Assembly: GCA_030427255.1 (NCBI GenBank)
Contig: JAUHWY010000022.1
Span: forward strand, 1-58,563
DNA from: Bacteroidia bacterium
GTDB taxonomy: Bacteria > Bacteroidota > Bacteroidia > CAIKAF01
Length of the DNA: 58,563 nt
Direction of reading: 5' to 3'
The first letter of the stretch is position 1. Each line of letters opens with the position of its first letter. Position numbers and translations under genes: made by a program. Of this stretch, positions 22,926 through 34,000 are shown piece after piece. Under the pieces are notes generated by a model. It was not told the origin of the DNA. It did not search any database and was given only the letters and a program-made list of their open reading frames with translations.

Positions 22926-25751
22926 TTAGGGAATGGGATTGCCTTGGGCGTCGATAACCTCCATAGGGTAGCCCAATTTCTCAAGCGGCTCGCGAATGGT
23001 TTCGGCATCGCCGACCACCACAATAAAGCCACGGTCGTAGCGCAATTCCTGCTTCATTAGGTCGGCGTAGGTTTGCTTGGTCATATCGGCCAGCATGTCT
23101 TGTTGAATTTTGGTGTATTCCAAGGGAAGGTTGTATTCCAAAATTTGAGCAATCATGCCTGCACGTTGCCAGGGAGCCTCATAATTAAGGGCATCTCTTT
23201 GACCGATGGAGCTACGGGTGAAAGCGATTTCTTCGTCGCTGGGTCCTTCTTCGCGGTATTTCTTGAGTTCCTTAACGATTTCGACAATGGTTTTGTCGGT
23301 CGACTCTTTTAAGAAGGCACCGGAAACCAAATAGTATCCATAAAAGCGATTTCCTCTAAATCCGCTGCGTACGCCGTAAGTATAGCCTTTGTCTTCGCGC
23401 AAATTGAGGTTTAATCGGCTGTTAAACGCTCCGCCAAGCACGTAATTGGCCACGTTCAGTTGGTAATACAGCCCCGTAGCGCTGTAGGGAGGTCCATCAA
23501 AGGCATAGCGAATTTCGGATTGCGCGGCACCGGGTTTATCTACCAAAATCAATTTGGTTTTTTCGGGGAAACGCGAGTCTGCTGCGCCTAGATTCACTTG
23601 GCTCATGCGGGATGGCATCTTGGAAAGGAAGGACAAGGAAGGGATAATATTGTCGGGGTGATCGACTCCAACAATGGCCACCCGCACCAAGGCGGGAGAA
23701 AAGATTCGGTCGCAAAAGCCCATAACGTCGGCCAGTTCCATGCGGCTGATGATCTCTTTGGTTCCATTGCCGCTGATGCCCAACACGTGATCGGGGAACA
23801 TATACCTAAATAAAGTTTTGTTGGCTAAAGCTCCGGCATTGTTTTCCTCGTTGGCAATGTCTTCGAGCTGCTCCATTTTAACCCGTTGAAACTCTTCTTC
23901 TTTAAAGCCGGGTTCCAAAATCATTTCTTCTAGAATCGCCAAGGCTTTGTCGATGTTGGCAAAGGGAACACGAACATTAAAGCCCATTTCGTCTTCGGAG
24001 GCATAGGCAGAAACCTCTGCTCCCAGCAAATCCATGCGATCGCGCAGTGCTTCTTTGCTGCTCTTTTTGGTAGACTCGTTGAGCATGGAGGCAGTGAGCT
24101 TTGCCAAACCTGCTTCGTTCATGCCTTCGGCCATACGGCCACCGGGCCAGCTTAGGCGTACCGAAACCAGTGGAACTTCGTCGTAAGGCGCCCCAATGGC
24201 CTTACCACCGTCGGGCAAATCGGCTTCCCAAATGGCAGGAAGTTGCACCACAGGATTGGGGCCCGGCTTAGGCCGCACACTCCGATCAAAGGTATCCTTT
24301 GCTTTTCGGTACTTTAGGTTGGCATACATACTCAAATCGGGAGAAAAGCCTTGAGGCACCTCAGGCCTTCCGGCATTGTCGGGAGCTGCAATAAGTTCTG
24401 AGCCACCTTTGGGTACGCAGCTCAGATGCACGGCATAGGCTCCTTTGATGTATTTCTTAAACACCCGCATCAAGTCCTCGGGCTTGAGTTTTTTGTACTT
24501 TTTTAAATCTTCTCCTATCTGGTTTGGGTTTCCGGTAAAGGTTTCATAGGCGGCTAAAGCCGAGGCTTTTCCACGAATGGTGGCCAAAGTACTGAGCTGT
24601 CCGGACTCGTATTGTGCGGCATAGCGGTCGATGTCTTCCTGCTTAAAGCCGCGCTTTTCTACGGCATCAAACAAAGAGTCTAGGATGCGGTGCATTTCCG
24701 CCAAGGGTTTGTCGGGGTAAGCCATAATGCCAAAACCCATAGCACCGGCCAACTCGCTGCATGGGTGGCTGGCATAAGCAGTTCGGGCCAATCCTCCTTT
24801 TACAAAGGTGCGGTACATCATGGAGCTTTCGCCCCCGCCCAACACATCGGCCACCACATCCAGGGCCGGCTCGTCGGGGTGACGGGCCTCCACGGTTGGA
24901 TAGCTGATGTACAACATGGGAAACCTCACCTTATCCTCGTAGGAAACGTACTTGTCTTCATTTAGGGTGGTGGGCATGGGCGGCATGTCTTCCACCTCAG
25001 GTCCTTTGGGAATGGGACCAAAGTATTTTTCTACCAATGCCAAGGCTTGGGCGGTTTCAAAATCTCCGGCAATGGTCAAGGTGGCATTATTGGGACCATA
25101 CCAACGCAAAAAGAACTGCTTTAAATCGTCGAGGGTGGCCGCGTTTAAGTCTTCGATATACCCAATGGTTGACCAAGAATAAGGGTGACCAAAGGGATAT
25201 AAAGCTTCAATGGTTTTTTCGTACACCAAACCATAGGGGCGGTTGTCGTAGCGCTGGCCTCTTTCGTTTTTAACAGTGGCGCGTTGCACTTCAAATTTTT
25301 CTTGGGTTACGGCGTCCAGAAAAAATCCCATGCGATCGGCTTCCAGCCAAAGCGCGGTTTCCAATTGATTGGCCGGCATGGTTTCAAAATAGTTGGTTCG
25401 GTCGGTATTGGTGGTTCCGTTGAGTGTTCCTCCCGATTCGGTGACTATTTTAAAATGCTCTTCGTCGGCTACATGGTCGGAGCCTTGAAACATCATATGC
25501 TCAAAGAAATGCGCGAATCCTGACCGTCCCGGAACTTCTCGGGCCGAGCCCACATGGTAAGTAACATCTACGTGCACCATGGGGTCGGAGTTGTCTTGGT
25601 GCAGCAAAACCACCAGGCCGTTGGGCAAGCTATACTTTTCGTAAGGAATAACCAGGCCATTCGACTCGGTATCTTCCACTTTCTCAATCAATGTGGGCTG
25701 TGCAAGCGCTATAGCGGCAGTGGCCCAAAAGCAAAAAAACAAGGCTTTCAT
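22926..25751 (-). CDS. M16 family zinc metallopeptidase (two-domain, exported)
   Basis: This 941-aa protein has a signal peptide (about 1-18). The first M16 domain contains the inverted zinc motif HFFEHMMFQG (H-x-x-E-H, about residue 80) with a downstream Glu in NERGQRYDNRPYG. A second, inactive M16 domain follows, ending with EDKGYTYGVRSGF-like and VVGDAETI segments. This fused arrangement is typical of periplasmic pitrilysin-like peptidases in Bacteroidota. It is the first gene of the unit with the M1 aminopeptidase. It appears intact. Confidence 0.93.
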   Translation of the reverse strand: MKALFFCFWATAAIALAQPTLIEKVEDTESNGLVIPYEKYSLPNGLVVLLHQDNSDPMVHVDVTYHVGSAREVPGRSGFAHFFEHMMFQGSDHVADEEHFKIVTESGGTLNGTTNTDRTNYFETMPANQLETALWLEADRMGFFLDAVTQEKFEVQRATVKNERGQRYDNRPYGLVYEKTIEALYPFGHPYSWSTIGYIEDLNAATLDDLKQFFLRWYGPNNATLTIAGDFETAQALALVEKYFGPIPKGPEVEDMPPMPTTLNEDKYVSYEDKVRFPMLYISYPTVEARHPDEPALDVVADVLGGGESSMMYRTFVKGGLARTAYASHPCSELAGAMGFGIMAYPDKPLAEMHRILDSLFDAVEKRGFKQEDIDRYAAQYESGQLSTLATIRGKASALAAYETFTGNPNQIGEDLKKYKKLKPEDLMRVFKKYIKGAYAVHLSCVPKGGSELIAAPDNAGRPEVPQGFSPDLSMYANLKYRKAKDTFDRSVRPKPGPNPVVQLPAIWEADLPDGGKAIGAPYDEVPLVSVRLSWPGGRMAEGMNEAGLAKLTASMLNESTKKSSKEALRDRMDLLGAEVSAYASEDEMGFNVRVPFANIDKALAILEEMILEPGFKEEEFQRVKMEQLEDIANEENNAGALANKTLFRYMFPDHVLGISGNGTKEIISRMELADVMGFCDRIFSPALVRVAIVGVDHPDNIIPSLSFLSKMPSRMSQVNLGAADSRFPEKTKLILVDKPGAAQSEIRYAFDGPPYSATGLYYQLNVANYVLGGAFNSRLNLNLREDKGYTYGVRSGFRGNRFYGYYLVSGAFLKESTDKTIVEIVKELKKYREEGPSDEEIAFTRSSIGQRDALNYEAPWQRAGMIAQILEYNLPLEYTKIQQDMLADMTKQTYADLMKQELRYDRGFIVVVGDAETIREPLEKLGYPMEVIDAQGNPIP

Positions 25752-26035
25752 GGCATGAAAATACAGAAAAGTGCCATAAGTTTTCGGTACAATCCTGCTA
25801 GTTTTGGCTTCTTAGGGAACGTAGGGTTGACTTAGAAAGCTACTAAGCTCCTACATCATGGCAGCGTTTCGAAAGGCAAAACCGAGAAAAACATCTACCT
25901 TTAGTAGCAATAAACATCGTTCAATGCCTCGGTTTTCATTTCTTGCATGATTTCTTTGGTTGCTTACATGCTGTGCCTTTTCGCCCGCTTTTTTTCGGAG
26001 GTTTCGAACGGCTTTCCTAAAAAGGAGGTAGAGCT

Positions 26036-27109
26036 ATGCCCGTAAAACGCATCCTCTGGTTTGCCAATTATAGCCCTAAGGGCATTAGCGTTCGATACCG
26101 CGGCCTGTATGTTTTGCAAGAACAGCATAAGTCACACGGAATTTCCTACCATTTCGTATATCCAGGGTACCGCCCTAAGCAGCTGCTTCATTTTGCTGTG
26201 GGTCTGTTCATGGCCCTATTTTTCTCAAGAAAACATACTGCGGTAGTGTTTCAAAAGCTCCATACCGATGGCGTATATGTGCGTTTACTCAAAGTACTAC
26301 TCCGGCTTAGACCTAAGTCTTGCTTTTACGATACCGACGATGCAGACTTTTTGAGGTATCCACCAAAAAACATTCTATTCTTCATTAAGCATTGCTCGGC
26401 GACCCTTGTTGGTAGCCAATGGCTTTGCCGTTATGTAGAATCGGTAGGCGGCAAACCGGTTTTTCTAAGCTCTGCGGTTATTCACCACAACCACCAAAAA
26501 AGCGAAAAGAACTCCTTGCTGCATGTAGGCTGGATAGGCGACTATGCCGCATTGAATACCCAAGACCACGCCGAACTTAGCCACAGAGAAAGCTTGCATC
26601 GCCTGCTGTTCCCGGCCTTAAAGAAACTAAACTTTGAATTTAAACTAACGCTTTTAGGTATAGTTTACCCGAAAGATAAACAAGAAGTGGAACAGCTTCT
26701 TGAAACCTACCCAAACATTCAATTGGATATTCCATTAAACATGGATTGGCTTAACGAAGAAAAGGTCTATGACCGCATCAAAAACTTTGATGTGGGCGTG
26801 TCACCTATGATAGACCATGACTACAATAAAGCAAAATCAGCATTTAAAGCAAAGCAATACCTTTCGTGTAAGGTTCCGGTGTTGGCGAGCCCAACCGGTG
26901 AAAACGCATGGGTTGTGCAGCACGAAAAAAATGGCTTTGTCTGCCACTCCCCGGAGGACTTCACCCGGTATTTAACGTTTTTTCATTCCATGCCACCCGA
27001 GGAGTATAAAAAATGGATTAATCAAATCGAAGACTATAAACCCCGGTTTGGCATCCAACAATATGCCCTTCAACTCCTAACCGAGCTAAACAAAACCCTT
27101 GACCATTGA
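26036..27109 (+). CDS. Glycosyltransferase, GT4-like
   Basis: This 357-aa protein starts 8 bases after a very good Shine-Dalgarno AAAGGAGG, unusual for Bacteroidota. It begins with RILWFANYSPKGISVRYRG and has an internal LLHVGWIGDYAAL (donor-side linker) and a C-terminal VGVSPMIDHDYNKAKSAFKAKQYLSCKVPVLASPTG, the pattern of GT-B fold group 1 glycosyltransferases with an E-x7-E-like region altered to K/A. No signal peptide; probably cytoplasmic or membrane-associated. It is isolated from polysaccharide genes, so the acceptor is unknown. Confidence 0.75.
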   Translation: MPVKRILWFANYSPKGISVRYRGLYVLQEQHKSHGISYHFVYPGYRPKQLLHFAVGLFMALFFSRKHTAVVFQKLHTDGVYVRLLKVLLRLRPKSCFYDTDDADFLRYPPKNILFFIKHCSATLVGSQWLCRYVESVGGKPVFLSSAVIHHNHQKSEKNSLLHVGWIGDYAALNTQDHAELSHRESLHRLLFPALKKLNFEFKLTLLGIVYPKDKQEVEQLLETYPNIQLDIPLNMDWLNEEKVYDRIKNFDVGVSPMIDHDYNKAKSAFKAKQYLSCKVPVLASPTGENAWVVQHEKNGFVCHSPEDFTRYLTFFHSMPPEEYKKWINQIEDYKPRFGIQQYALQLLTELNKTLDH

Positions 27110-27211
27110 GTCCATCCTAAATCCAAAACAGCAGCGCTTTATTCCGCCCTAAGCTTCCCAAAGCCCTAAACATTTTTTGGGCTTGCGCCTTTATTCCCAT
27201 AAACAACGCCT

Positions 27212-28513
27212 GTGACTCCCAAAAAAGCGCTTCTTTGGTTCCGCAACGACCTGCGCCTCGACGACCATGAGGTATTCGCACAATTGCCCGAATCGGTATA
27301 CCAATTGCTTTGCGTCTACTGCATAGACCCTAGAGATTGGGAAAGCCAAGACCCGGGAATTTCTAGAACCGGGCCCTTTAGAACCCAATTTTTACTGGAA
27401 AGCTTGCATCAATTGCGTCAAGATTTGCGGGCCCGAGGCAACCACCTTATGGTGCGCATTGGCCCACCGGAATTGGTGATTCCCGAAGTTTCCCAGGTTT
27501 GGGATCCCGACATCATTTACTTCGAAAAAGAAATCGCTCCCTACGAAAACCAAGTAGAGGTGGAGCTCATCAATAATGTCCGCAGCCGCTGGTTCATTAA
27601 AACCTATTACGGAAAAAGCCTCATCCACCCCTTGGATTTACCCTTCGACATCGATCAACTGCCCGATGTATTTACCAAATTCAGAAACTTGGTCGAAAAA
27701 AAGGCTTCTTTACGGCCTCCCTACCCTTGTCCTGAAACCTTACCGCCTTACCCTCAAGAGGAGTGGCCCACAGCTCCCATCCCCGAATTCCAAGACATCT
27801 GCAGCGAAAAGCTACCTCCGGTCGACCCCAGAGCCAAATTCAGCTACCAAGGAGGGGAGAAATCCGCACAAGAACACCTAATCCAATACTTCTCGGCGCC
27901 CCAAAAAGTGCTGCGTTATAAAGAAACCCGCAATGGATTGCTCGGCGCCGATTTTTCTACCCGTTTTAGCGCTTGGTTATCCATGGGCAACCTTTCGCCC
28001 AGGCGCATTATGCAGCAACTCAAGGATTTTGAGGCCCAACATGGGGCCAACGATTCCACCTATTGGATTTTCTTTGAATTGCTGTGGCGCGATTATTTCC
28101 GATTTGCCGTGTGGAAATACGGTTCAGCCTTCTTTCAAAAGAATGGCATAAAAAATCAGGCCCCATCTATGCAGGCGCACAAAGGACGCTTTGAACAATG
28201 GCGCACCGGACAAACCGGACAGCCCTTTGTAGATGCCTGCATGCGCGAATTGCTGCATACCGGATTCATGAGCAATAGAGGCAGACAAAATGTGGCGAGC
28301 TACCTCGTAAAAGACCTCAATGTAGATTGGCGCTGGGGCGCTGCCTGGTTCGAAAACCGACTGATTGACTACGACCCCTGCTCCAACTACGGCAACTGGG
28401 CCTACGTGGCCGGCGTGGGCAACGACCCAAGACCCAACCGCTGGTTCAACGTAGAACGTCAGGCCGAAATGTACGATCCCGAACAAAGCTTTCAGCACCA
28501 TTGGCTCTCCTAA
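27212..28513 (+). CDS. DASH-type cryptochrome/photolyase
   Basis: The frame starts with GTG at 27212 (433 aa). It has the N-terminal photolyase alpha/beta domain (LLWFRNDLRLDDHE) and the FAD-binding region with FSAWLSMGNLSPRRI, ELLHTGFMSNRGRQNVASYL and FENRLIDYDPCSNYGNW, the CRY-DASH hallmarks. DASH enzymes bind FAD and a folate antenna and repair cyclobutane dimers in single-stranded DNA. It overlaps the following DUF429 gene by 13 bases and forms a light-repair operon with the FeS photolyase. Confidence 0.93.
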   Translation: MTPKKALLWFRNDLRLDDHEVFAQLPESVYQLLCVYCIDPRDWESQDPGISRTGPFRTQFLLESLHQLRQDLRARGNHLMVRIGPPELVIPEVSQVWDPDIIYFEKEIAPYENQVEVELINNVRSRWFIKTYYGKSLIHPLDLPFDIDQLPDVFTKFRNLVEKKASLRPPYPCPETLPPYPQEEWPTAPIPEFQDICSEKLPPVDPRAKFSYQGGEKSAQEHLIQYFSAPQKVLRYKETRNGLLGADFSTRFSAWLSMGNLSPRRIMQQLKDFEAQHGANDSTYWIFFELLWRDYFRFAVWKYGSAFFQKNGIKNQAPSMQAHKGRFEQWRTGQTGQPFVDACMRELLHTGFMSNRGRQNVASYLVKDLNVDWRWGAAWFENRLIDYDPCSNYGNWAYVAGVGNDPRPNRWFNVERQAEMYDPEQSFQHHWLS

Positions 28514-29100
28514 GCTTCGCCGGCATCGACTTCGGGGCAAAAACCGCCGGAACTACCGCTTGGTGTCAACTTGGCCCAAAAGGATGGGTTTGGGAACAAT
28601 GCCCCAAGGGCCAAGATGCGGACCTTTGGTTGGAACAGATGGTCCAAAACCACTCCCCTCAAGCATTGTTCATTGATGCGCCCCTTAGTTTACCCCGGGC
28701 TTGCATTGCACCAACCCCCATGGGAGATTTTGCCTACCGCAGCGCAGACCGACAACTCCAAGCCATGAGTCCCATGTTTTTGGGAGGCCTCACTGCCCGT
28801 GCCATGCGCTTGGCTTGCCGGTTTAGGGGCCAGGGGATTCCATGCCACGAAGTGTATCCCGCGCACTGCGCTTCTTTGCTCTTCCCCAAACCCTGGTACA
28901 AAAAAGGAAAATACCGGCTGTCCGACCTTATTGCCGTGCTTAGCCCTCGTTTGCCCCAACCTTTGCCATCCATGGAACAGCTCAACGAACATCGCTTCGA
29001 CGCCCTGTTGGCCTGGTTCACCGGATACCAACATCAACTGGGAAATAGCGAATGGATTGGCGACCCAAAGGAAGGCTGCGTTTTAACCATCCGTATATAA
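28501..29100 (+). CDS. DUF429 family protein (RNase H-like fold)
   Basis: This 199-aa frame begins with a TTG at 28501 that overlaps the end of the CRY-DASH gene; MALLSFAGIDFGAKTAGTTAW gives the first RNase H-like strand with its acidic residue. Later come ALFIDAPLSLPRA (second conserved Asp) and RFDALLAWFTGYQ (third acidic position), the DUF429 pattern. Function is unproven; the fold suggests nucleic-acid hydrolysis. Its position between two photolyase genes, with overlap on one side and 30 bases on the other, hints at a role in light-linked DNA repair. Confidence 0.75.
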   Translation: MALLSFAGIDFGAKTAGTTAWCQLGPKGWVWEQCPKGQDADLWLEQMVQNHSPQALFIDAPLSLPRACIAPTPMGDFAYRSADRQLQAMSPMFLGGLTARAMRLACRFRGQGIPCHEVYPAHCASLLFPKPWYKKGKYRLSDLIAVLSPRLPQPLPSMEQLNEHRFDALLAWFTGYQHQLGNSEWIGDPKEGCVLTIRI

Positions 29101-29130
29101 CTCTTAACCTAAAGTAGCACGAACTATACC

Positions 29131-30663
29131 ATGGAAATTCGACTTATACTGGGAGATCAACTCAATGCCGCCCATTCTTGGTTCAAAGAAACCCGACCAA
29201 AGGTGCTGTATGTGATGATGGAAATGCGCCAGGAAACCGACTACGTGCGCCATCATGCGCAAAAAGTCCTGGGATTCTTCGCCGCCATGCGGCGCTTTGC
29301 CGAATACTTAAAAGCTCAAGGACATGCCGTTTATTACCTCCACATTAGCGACCCCAAAAACCGGCAAAACCTAAAAGAGAACCTAAAACGCATCGTTCAG
29401 GAACAAAATGCCAAGTCTTGGGCCTACCAAGCCCCCGACGAATACCGCTTAGACCAACAACTCCAAGAAATCGGGAAGGAATTGGCCCTCCCCTACCGAA
29501 TGGACGACAGCCACCATTTTTTGACCCAAAGGCAGGACTTGGCCGAGCATTTCAAAGGCAAAAAAACCTATCTCATGGAATCCTTTTATCGGGCCATGCG
29601 CAAAAAGCACGGGATTCTTATGGACCCGGGAGAGCAGCCTGCCGGAGGAAAATGGAATTTCGACGCCCAAAACCGCAAAAAATATCAAGGAAGTCCAAAC
29701 ACTCCTCAACCTTGGGTAAAAGGACACAACCTAGAGTATTTATGGAAAGAAATAGAGCAAGCCGGCGTTCAAACGCTGGGTAATGCCGCTGAAGATGCCT
29801 TTCCATGGCCTCTGGATCGGCAAGAAGCACTCGAACAACTCAGCGATTTCACCCAACGGCTACTGCCTTGGTTTGGTGATTTCCAAGACGCTATGGTGCG
29901 CCAAACCTGGACCTTATGGCATAGCCGTCTAAGCTTCGCCCTCAACACCAAAATGCTGCATCCCCTCGAGGTCATTCAAGCCGCAGAAAAGGCCTGGAGG
30001 CAGAACCCCGAAATCTATCCCCTCCACGCCGTAGAAGGCTTCATCCGCCAAATCCTCGGCTGGCGCGAATACATGCGCGGCATCTATTGGGCGCACATGC
30101 CTCACTATGCCCAAATGAATTTCTTCGACCATCAACGTCCGCTCCCTTCCTGGTTTTGGACCGGAAAAACCAAGATGCGCTGCCTAAGCGAAGCCATTGG
30201 CCAATCCCTCGACAAAGCTTACGCACATCACATTCAACGACTTATGGTTACCGGAGCCTTCGGACTCATGGCCGGCATACACCCCGACGAAATGGACCGC
30301 TGGTACTTGGGCATCTACATCGACGCCATCGAATGGGTCGAAATCACCAACACCCGCGGCATGAGCCAATTCGCCGACGGCGGCATCGTCGGAACCAAAC
30401 CCTACCTGGGCACCGCCGCATACATGCACCGCATGAGCGATTATTGCAGCAGCTGCCCCTACGACCGAAACGAAAAAACCGGCCCCAAGGCCTGCCCGCT
30501 CAACAGCCTGTATTGGGACTTTTACGCCCGCAACCGCGACAAACTCCACAACAACCCACGCATCGGCATGATGTACCGCACCTGGGACAAAATGCCCCCC
30601 GAAAACCAACAAGCGCTCCGCCAACGCGCCGCATGGCTCCTGGAAAACATCGAAAACATTTGA
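29131..30663 (+). CDS. phrB: FeS-type bacterial cryptochrome/(6-4) photolyase
   Basis: This 510-aa protein belongs to the photolyase-related FeS-BCP group. It begins EIRLILGDQLNAAHSWF, has the FAD region QILGWREYMRGIYW, and carries four Cys for a [4Fe-4S] cluster: one in TKMRCLSEA, two in CSSCPYD, and one in KACPLNSLYWDF. Studied relatives repair (6-4) photoproducts using FAD and a ribolumazine antenna. The length is normal and the key residues are present. It is the last gene of the operon with CRY-DASH and DUF429, so the cell can repair both main classes of UV lesions. Confidence 0.92.
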   Translation: MEIRLILGDQLNAAHSWFKETRPKVLYVMMEMRQETDYVRHHAQKVLGFFAAMRRFAEYLKAQGHAVYYLHISDPKNRQNLKENLKRIVQEQNAKSWAYQAPDEYRLDQQLQEIGKELALPYRMDDSHHFLTQRQDLAEHFKGKKTYLMESFYRAMRKKHGILMDPGEQPAGGKWNFDAQNRKKYQGSPNTPQPWVKGHNLEYLWKEIEQAGVQTLGNAAEDAFPWPLDRQEALEQLSDFTQRLLPWFGDFQDAMVRQTWTLWHSRLSFALNTKMLHPLEVIQAAEKAWRQNPEIYPLHAVEGFIRQILGWREYMRGIYWAHMPHYAQMNFFDHQRPLPSWFWTGKTKMRCLSEAIGQSLDKAYAHHIQRLMVTGAFGLMAGIHPDEMDRWYLGIYIDAIEWVEITNTRGMSQFADGGIVGTKPYLGTAAYMHRMSDYCSSCPYDRNEKTGPKACPLNSLYWDFYARNRDKLHNNPRIGMMYRTWDKMPPENQQALRQRAAWLLENIENI

Positions 30664-30702
30664 GCGCTAATTCGCCTGTGAACTATTCTTAGTAGCTTCA
30701 TG

Positions 30703-30818
30703 AGGCCCTTGACGGGAGGCATTTTCAAGACGCAGTCCCTGACTCGAAGATGCTGACCGCAGCGTCAGCACGAAGCGTCAGGGCAGGTATGCCGCCAGAA
30801 TAGCTTCCCGTCAATGGT
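30703..30818. repeat. MITE-like element, copy 2
   Basis: Terminal TTGACGGGA (30709) and TCCCGTCAA (30806) are inverted repeats. Inside, GCTGACCGCAGCGTCAGC is a hairpin, and GAAGCGTCAGGGCAGG ... CAGAATAGC matches the element at 14162-14255. Confidence 0.6.
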
Positions 30819-30838
30819 GGCCACCTGCCTTTCCTTGC

Positions 30839-30990
30839 CCGCATGGCCCCCGCACGGCACCGGGCCCTCCCTCCAAGTCCTCGTTTGGCGGCTAAGGGCA
30901 GTCAAGCCCTGCGGGGGCCCCCACAGGGGCCTCCTCGGGCAGCCTGCCCTAAGCCGCCAAACTCCGGGCTTTCCGTACCGGTCCCTGGTG
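30839..30990 (+). repeat. GC-rich hairpin element, family B copy 3
   Basis: ACCGGGC and AAGTCCTC precede a helix whose arms are 30883-30901 (GTTTGGCGGC, TA, AGGGCAG) and 30944-30962 (CTGCCCT, AA, GCCGCCAAAC). The apex again has TGCG, a GGGGGCCCCC hairpin, and GCCTCC, and TCCGGG follows the helix. The stretch 30664-31043 contains this and the MITE-like element but no gene. Confidence 0.7.
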
Positions 30991-31043
30991 GATGGTATCT
31001 TCTAACATCTCCTTAAACCTGAGAAAAAATGCCTATCCAATCC

Positions 31044-34000
31044 CTAAAAAAAAGCCCGCAACTGCGCCGTAGCCAAATGCACCGTGGGATTGCCGGGCGA
31101 TTGTCGACCTTCGTACTGAACCGTTAGTTGCAAATTATCCCCCAGACTTCGAAGTACGGTTAAACCCCAAGTAAAATTACTTCCCGGGACCAAACTTTCC
31201 AGCATTTCAAACTGCAAAGGACTTTGCTCCGGTCCGTCAAACACATTGTAAATGTAGCGCAACCTTAATTCCACACTTCCTTTTCCCGGGTCGTTCCACT
31301 TTACTTCTGCCGCCGGCTGAAACATTTGGGCCATTTCTCCACCCTCCTGAACGATGCCCGCACTTTCAAAAGCTTGGTTCAAACGCTCCGTATAATTAAA
31401 GCTTAGTCCGGCCCGCCAACGCACCCCCGGCTGAAACCAAAGCTTGGGCTCCACGGAAGCTTCTTTCAATTCAAATTCCCGATTACGCAACAAATCGGCA
31501 CGTCGGCTTCTATTTCCTAACCTGCCCTCCGTTTCCAAGGTCCAGTATTTATGAAAACTCCAACGCACGCGCCCCAAATGCCCGGCTTGGCTCTGCAATT
31601 CCCGCCCACCCGAAAGCAAACTTTGCCGCATTTGCTCTTGCCAGGTGTATTCCAAACTCAAATCCCCTCCAAAGCGGTTCCAATACAGCGACTGACGAAA
31701 CTGGTATTGAATGGAAAGCAAATTGGTATCCCGAATGTCCGGAGGCAAGGGATTTAGTACTTCGGTGGGCAGATCTGTAGCGGTTTTGCGGTCGGTTCTA
31801 AACACGGTTTGCGAGGAGGCGCGGTGCAGGGCTCGCTTCCACCAAGCGCTTTCTTTCTTTTTCCATGCCGCCGGACTGCGCAGGTTCAATTGCCCGGTAA
31901 ATCGATTAAACCAAGCGCGAACGTATTCGTTGGTGGGCAACCAAACCCGTACATAGCTAAGGCCATCGGTACCGGTCACGGTGCCGCTTCTCGGTTCAAA
32001 CTCATCGCGGGCTTGCAATCCGTCGTTGTTGTAATCGATCCATACAAAATCACCCAAACCATTTAAGCTGGGTATAAATTGATAATCCCTTTGATTCTCC
32101 AGGCCGGCCCCAGTTTCGTAAAACAGGTCGAGTTTTATGGCCTGTTTAAACCAAGAAGCCTGATAATCGGCCCGAGTAAGGATGTTTGAAGCTGCTTGGA
32201 CATTGGTTAAGCTGCTGTCCAAAATGTTCAATTCCCTCCAAGTGACCGTAAGGTCTAAGCGATTGCCCTTGGCCCCTTTAATGGCGGCCTGCATACCGGC
32301 ATGGTGCGCTACCGAGGCCTCCCTAAGTTCGGTAGCATCGGGCAGCTCATCCAACCTCCAGCGATAAAACATGCGCCAACTGAGTCTGCTGCTGTCGCCG
32401 CTTCCAAACCATCCTTCCACATCATGAAAAGTGTAGGAAGATGCCAACAGGCTGTCGGAGTTCAATAGGCGCTGAGGGTTGACTTCATTTTCTCCTTTGG
32501 CACCCAAGGCAAAAAACTTCCAAGATTTGGTCAAGGCCCAGTTTTGTCTCAAAAAAAGTCCCTCCCACACCTGGTCTTGGGTGCGCGTAGAGGAGCCTTG
32601 CCAATCTAAACTCCAGCCTTTTGGCATAAATTTTAAAGCAGCCTTTTGCCTTAAGCCACTAAAACTGTTGCCTTTCTCATAAAGGTGCATTTGGTAAGAA
32701 AGCTCTTGTGCACCGTTTTTAAGCCGTATTCCGGCCTGAGGAAGGTAATCTATGCCCTCCAATTGTCGCTCCAATACTTGGTTTGGATTGTTTCGGTTCA
32801 CCAAATTCCAATCCCTCTCAAACTCTACCGACCTAAAGCGAATAAAAGGTCTAAAATGGCGGTCTACCTGCTCCATACCCAACGATGGTTCAAGAATCAA
32901 TGAGTCGCCCCAAAGCTTGGTTAAGGCAATAGGCCGTGATAATTCCAATCGGTAGGCATAGCCTTGATTGTCGGCAGCATCCAAATCCGAAAAACGGTTT
33001 TGGTCAAAATGACTCAGGGCGGCCTCTACCTTCCAACGCCAAGGCCCTTGGGTAGATTGGGCCCCTAAAACCAGCATCTGTTGCAAACGGGGCGCCACTA
33101 AAGGTTCCACCGGCGCATAACTGCCTGTAGAACTACCATCTGAATTGGGGGCAACCCAACCATATACCCGACCGTTCGATTCGGTTGCCACCGGCTCGTA
33201 ATCCCCATTTCCGGGTCCTACATAACTAAAGCGCACCCTCCAAAGCGCCGTTTGAGGGTCTGTTGATATCACAAAAATGGGATAAGAAGTCCCGTTAACT
33301 AAACTGTCTACCTTTTTGTACCTCAGCTCGTCGGGACTATAACCCACCGAATCGGCGGTGGAACTTAAGGCCTGCAAACTGCTATCTCCGGCGGCGGCAA
33401 GGAGTGCTTTGTCTTCTTCGGAAAGGGAAGTATTGACGGGACTGTTGCCATCGTCGAATTCAGTAAAAAACTGCAAACTGGTGCGCACGGAACCCAAATC
33501 CCAAGCGTGACCGGCCTGCACCATCCATCGTTGGTACCTTCGGTCGGCATATTCAAACTCAACCACAATGCGGTTGTCTTTGGTAATCATCCGCTTGGAA
33601 GTGAACTGAAGCTCCGCTGTATTGTAATCGATGATGTAATCGTAGTCTTGGCCTCGGGTCATTTTTTGCCCATCTACATAAACGGCTTCGGAGCCGGACA
33701 AAATAATGATGAAGCTCTCGCCGTCGTTTCCGTTTAATCGATAGGGGCCAAGATTTCCCTCTTGTCCTTGGAATTCTTGCCGTCGAAACTTTCCGCGGGA
33801 AACAGCCCCGGCAGCCCGCACTTCTTGGGCTCCTTGAGGCCAGGATTTTCCCAGCAAACGGTTGGGGATTTTGGTAGAGGCCATAAGCCCTTGTCCTCGT
33901 TTGCGCAATACCAAAAAATAGCCGGGCAGCGGATTCAACCAAAAGTCACCGGCGGTAAGGGAGTGCTCGTCTTTGTGCAAACGCACATAAATTTGGTCAA

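Noticed and set aside
30087-30692. 201-aa frame rich in His, Arg and Pro
   Set aside because: Out-of-frame shadow of the FeS photolyase, caused by its GC-rich codons.
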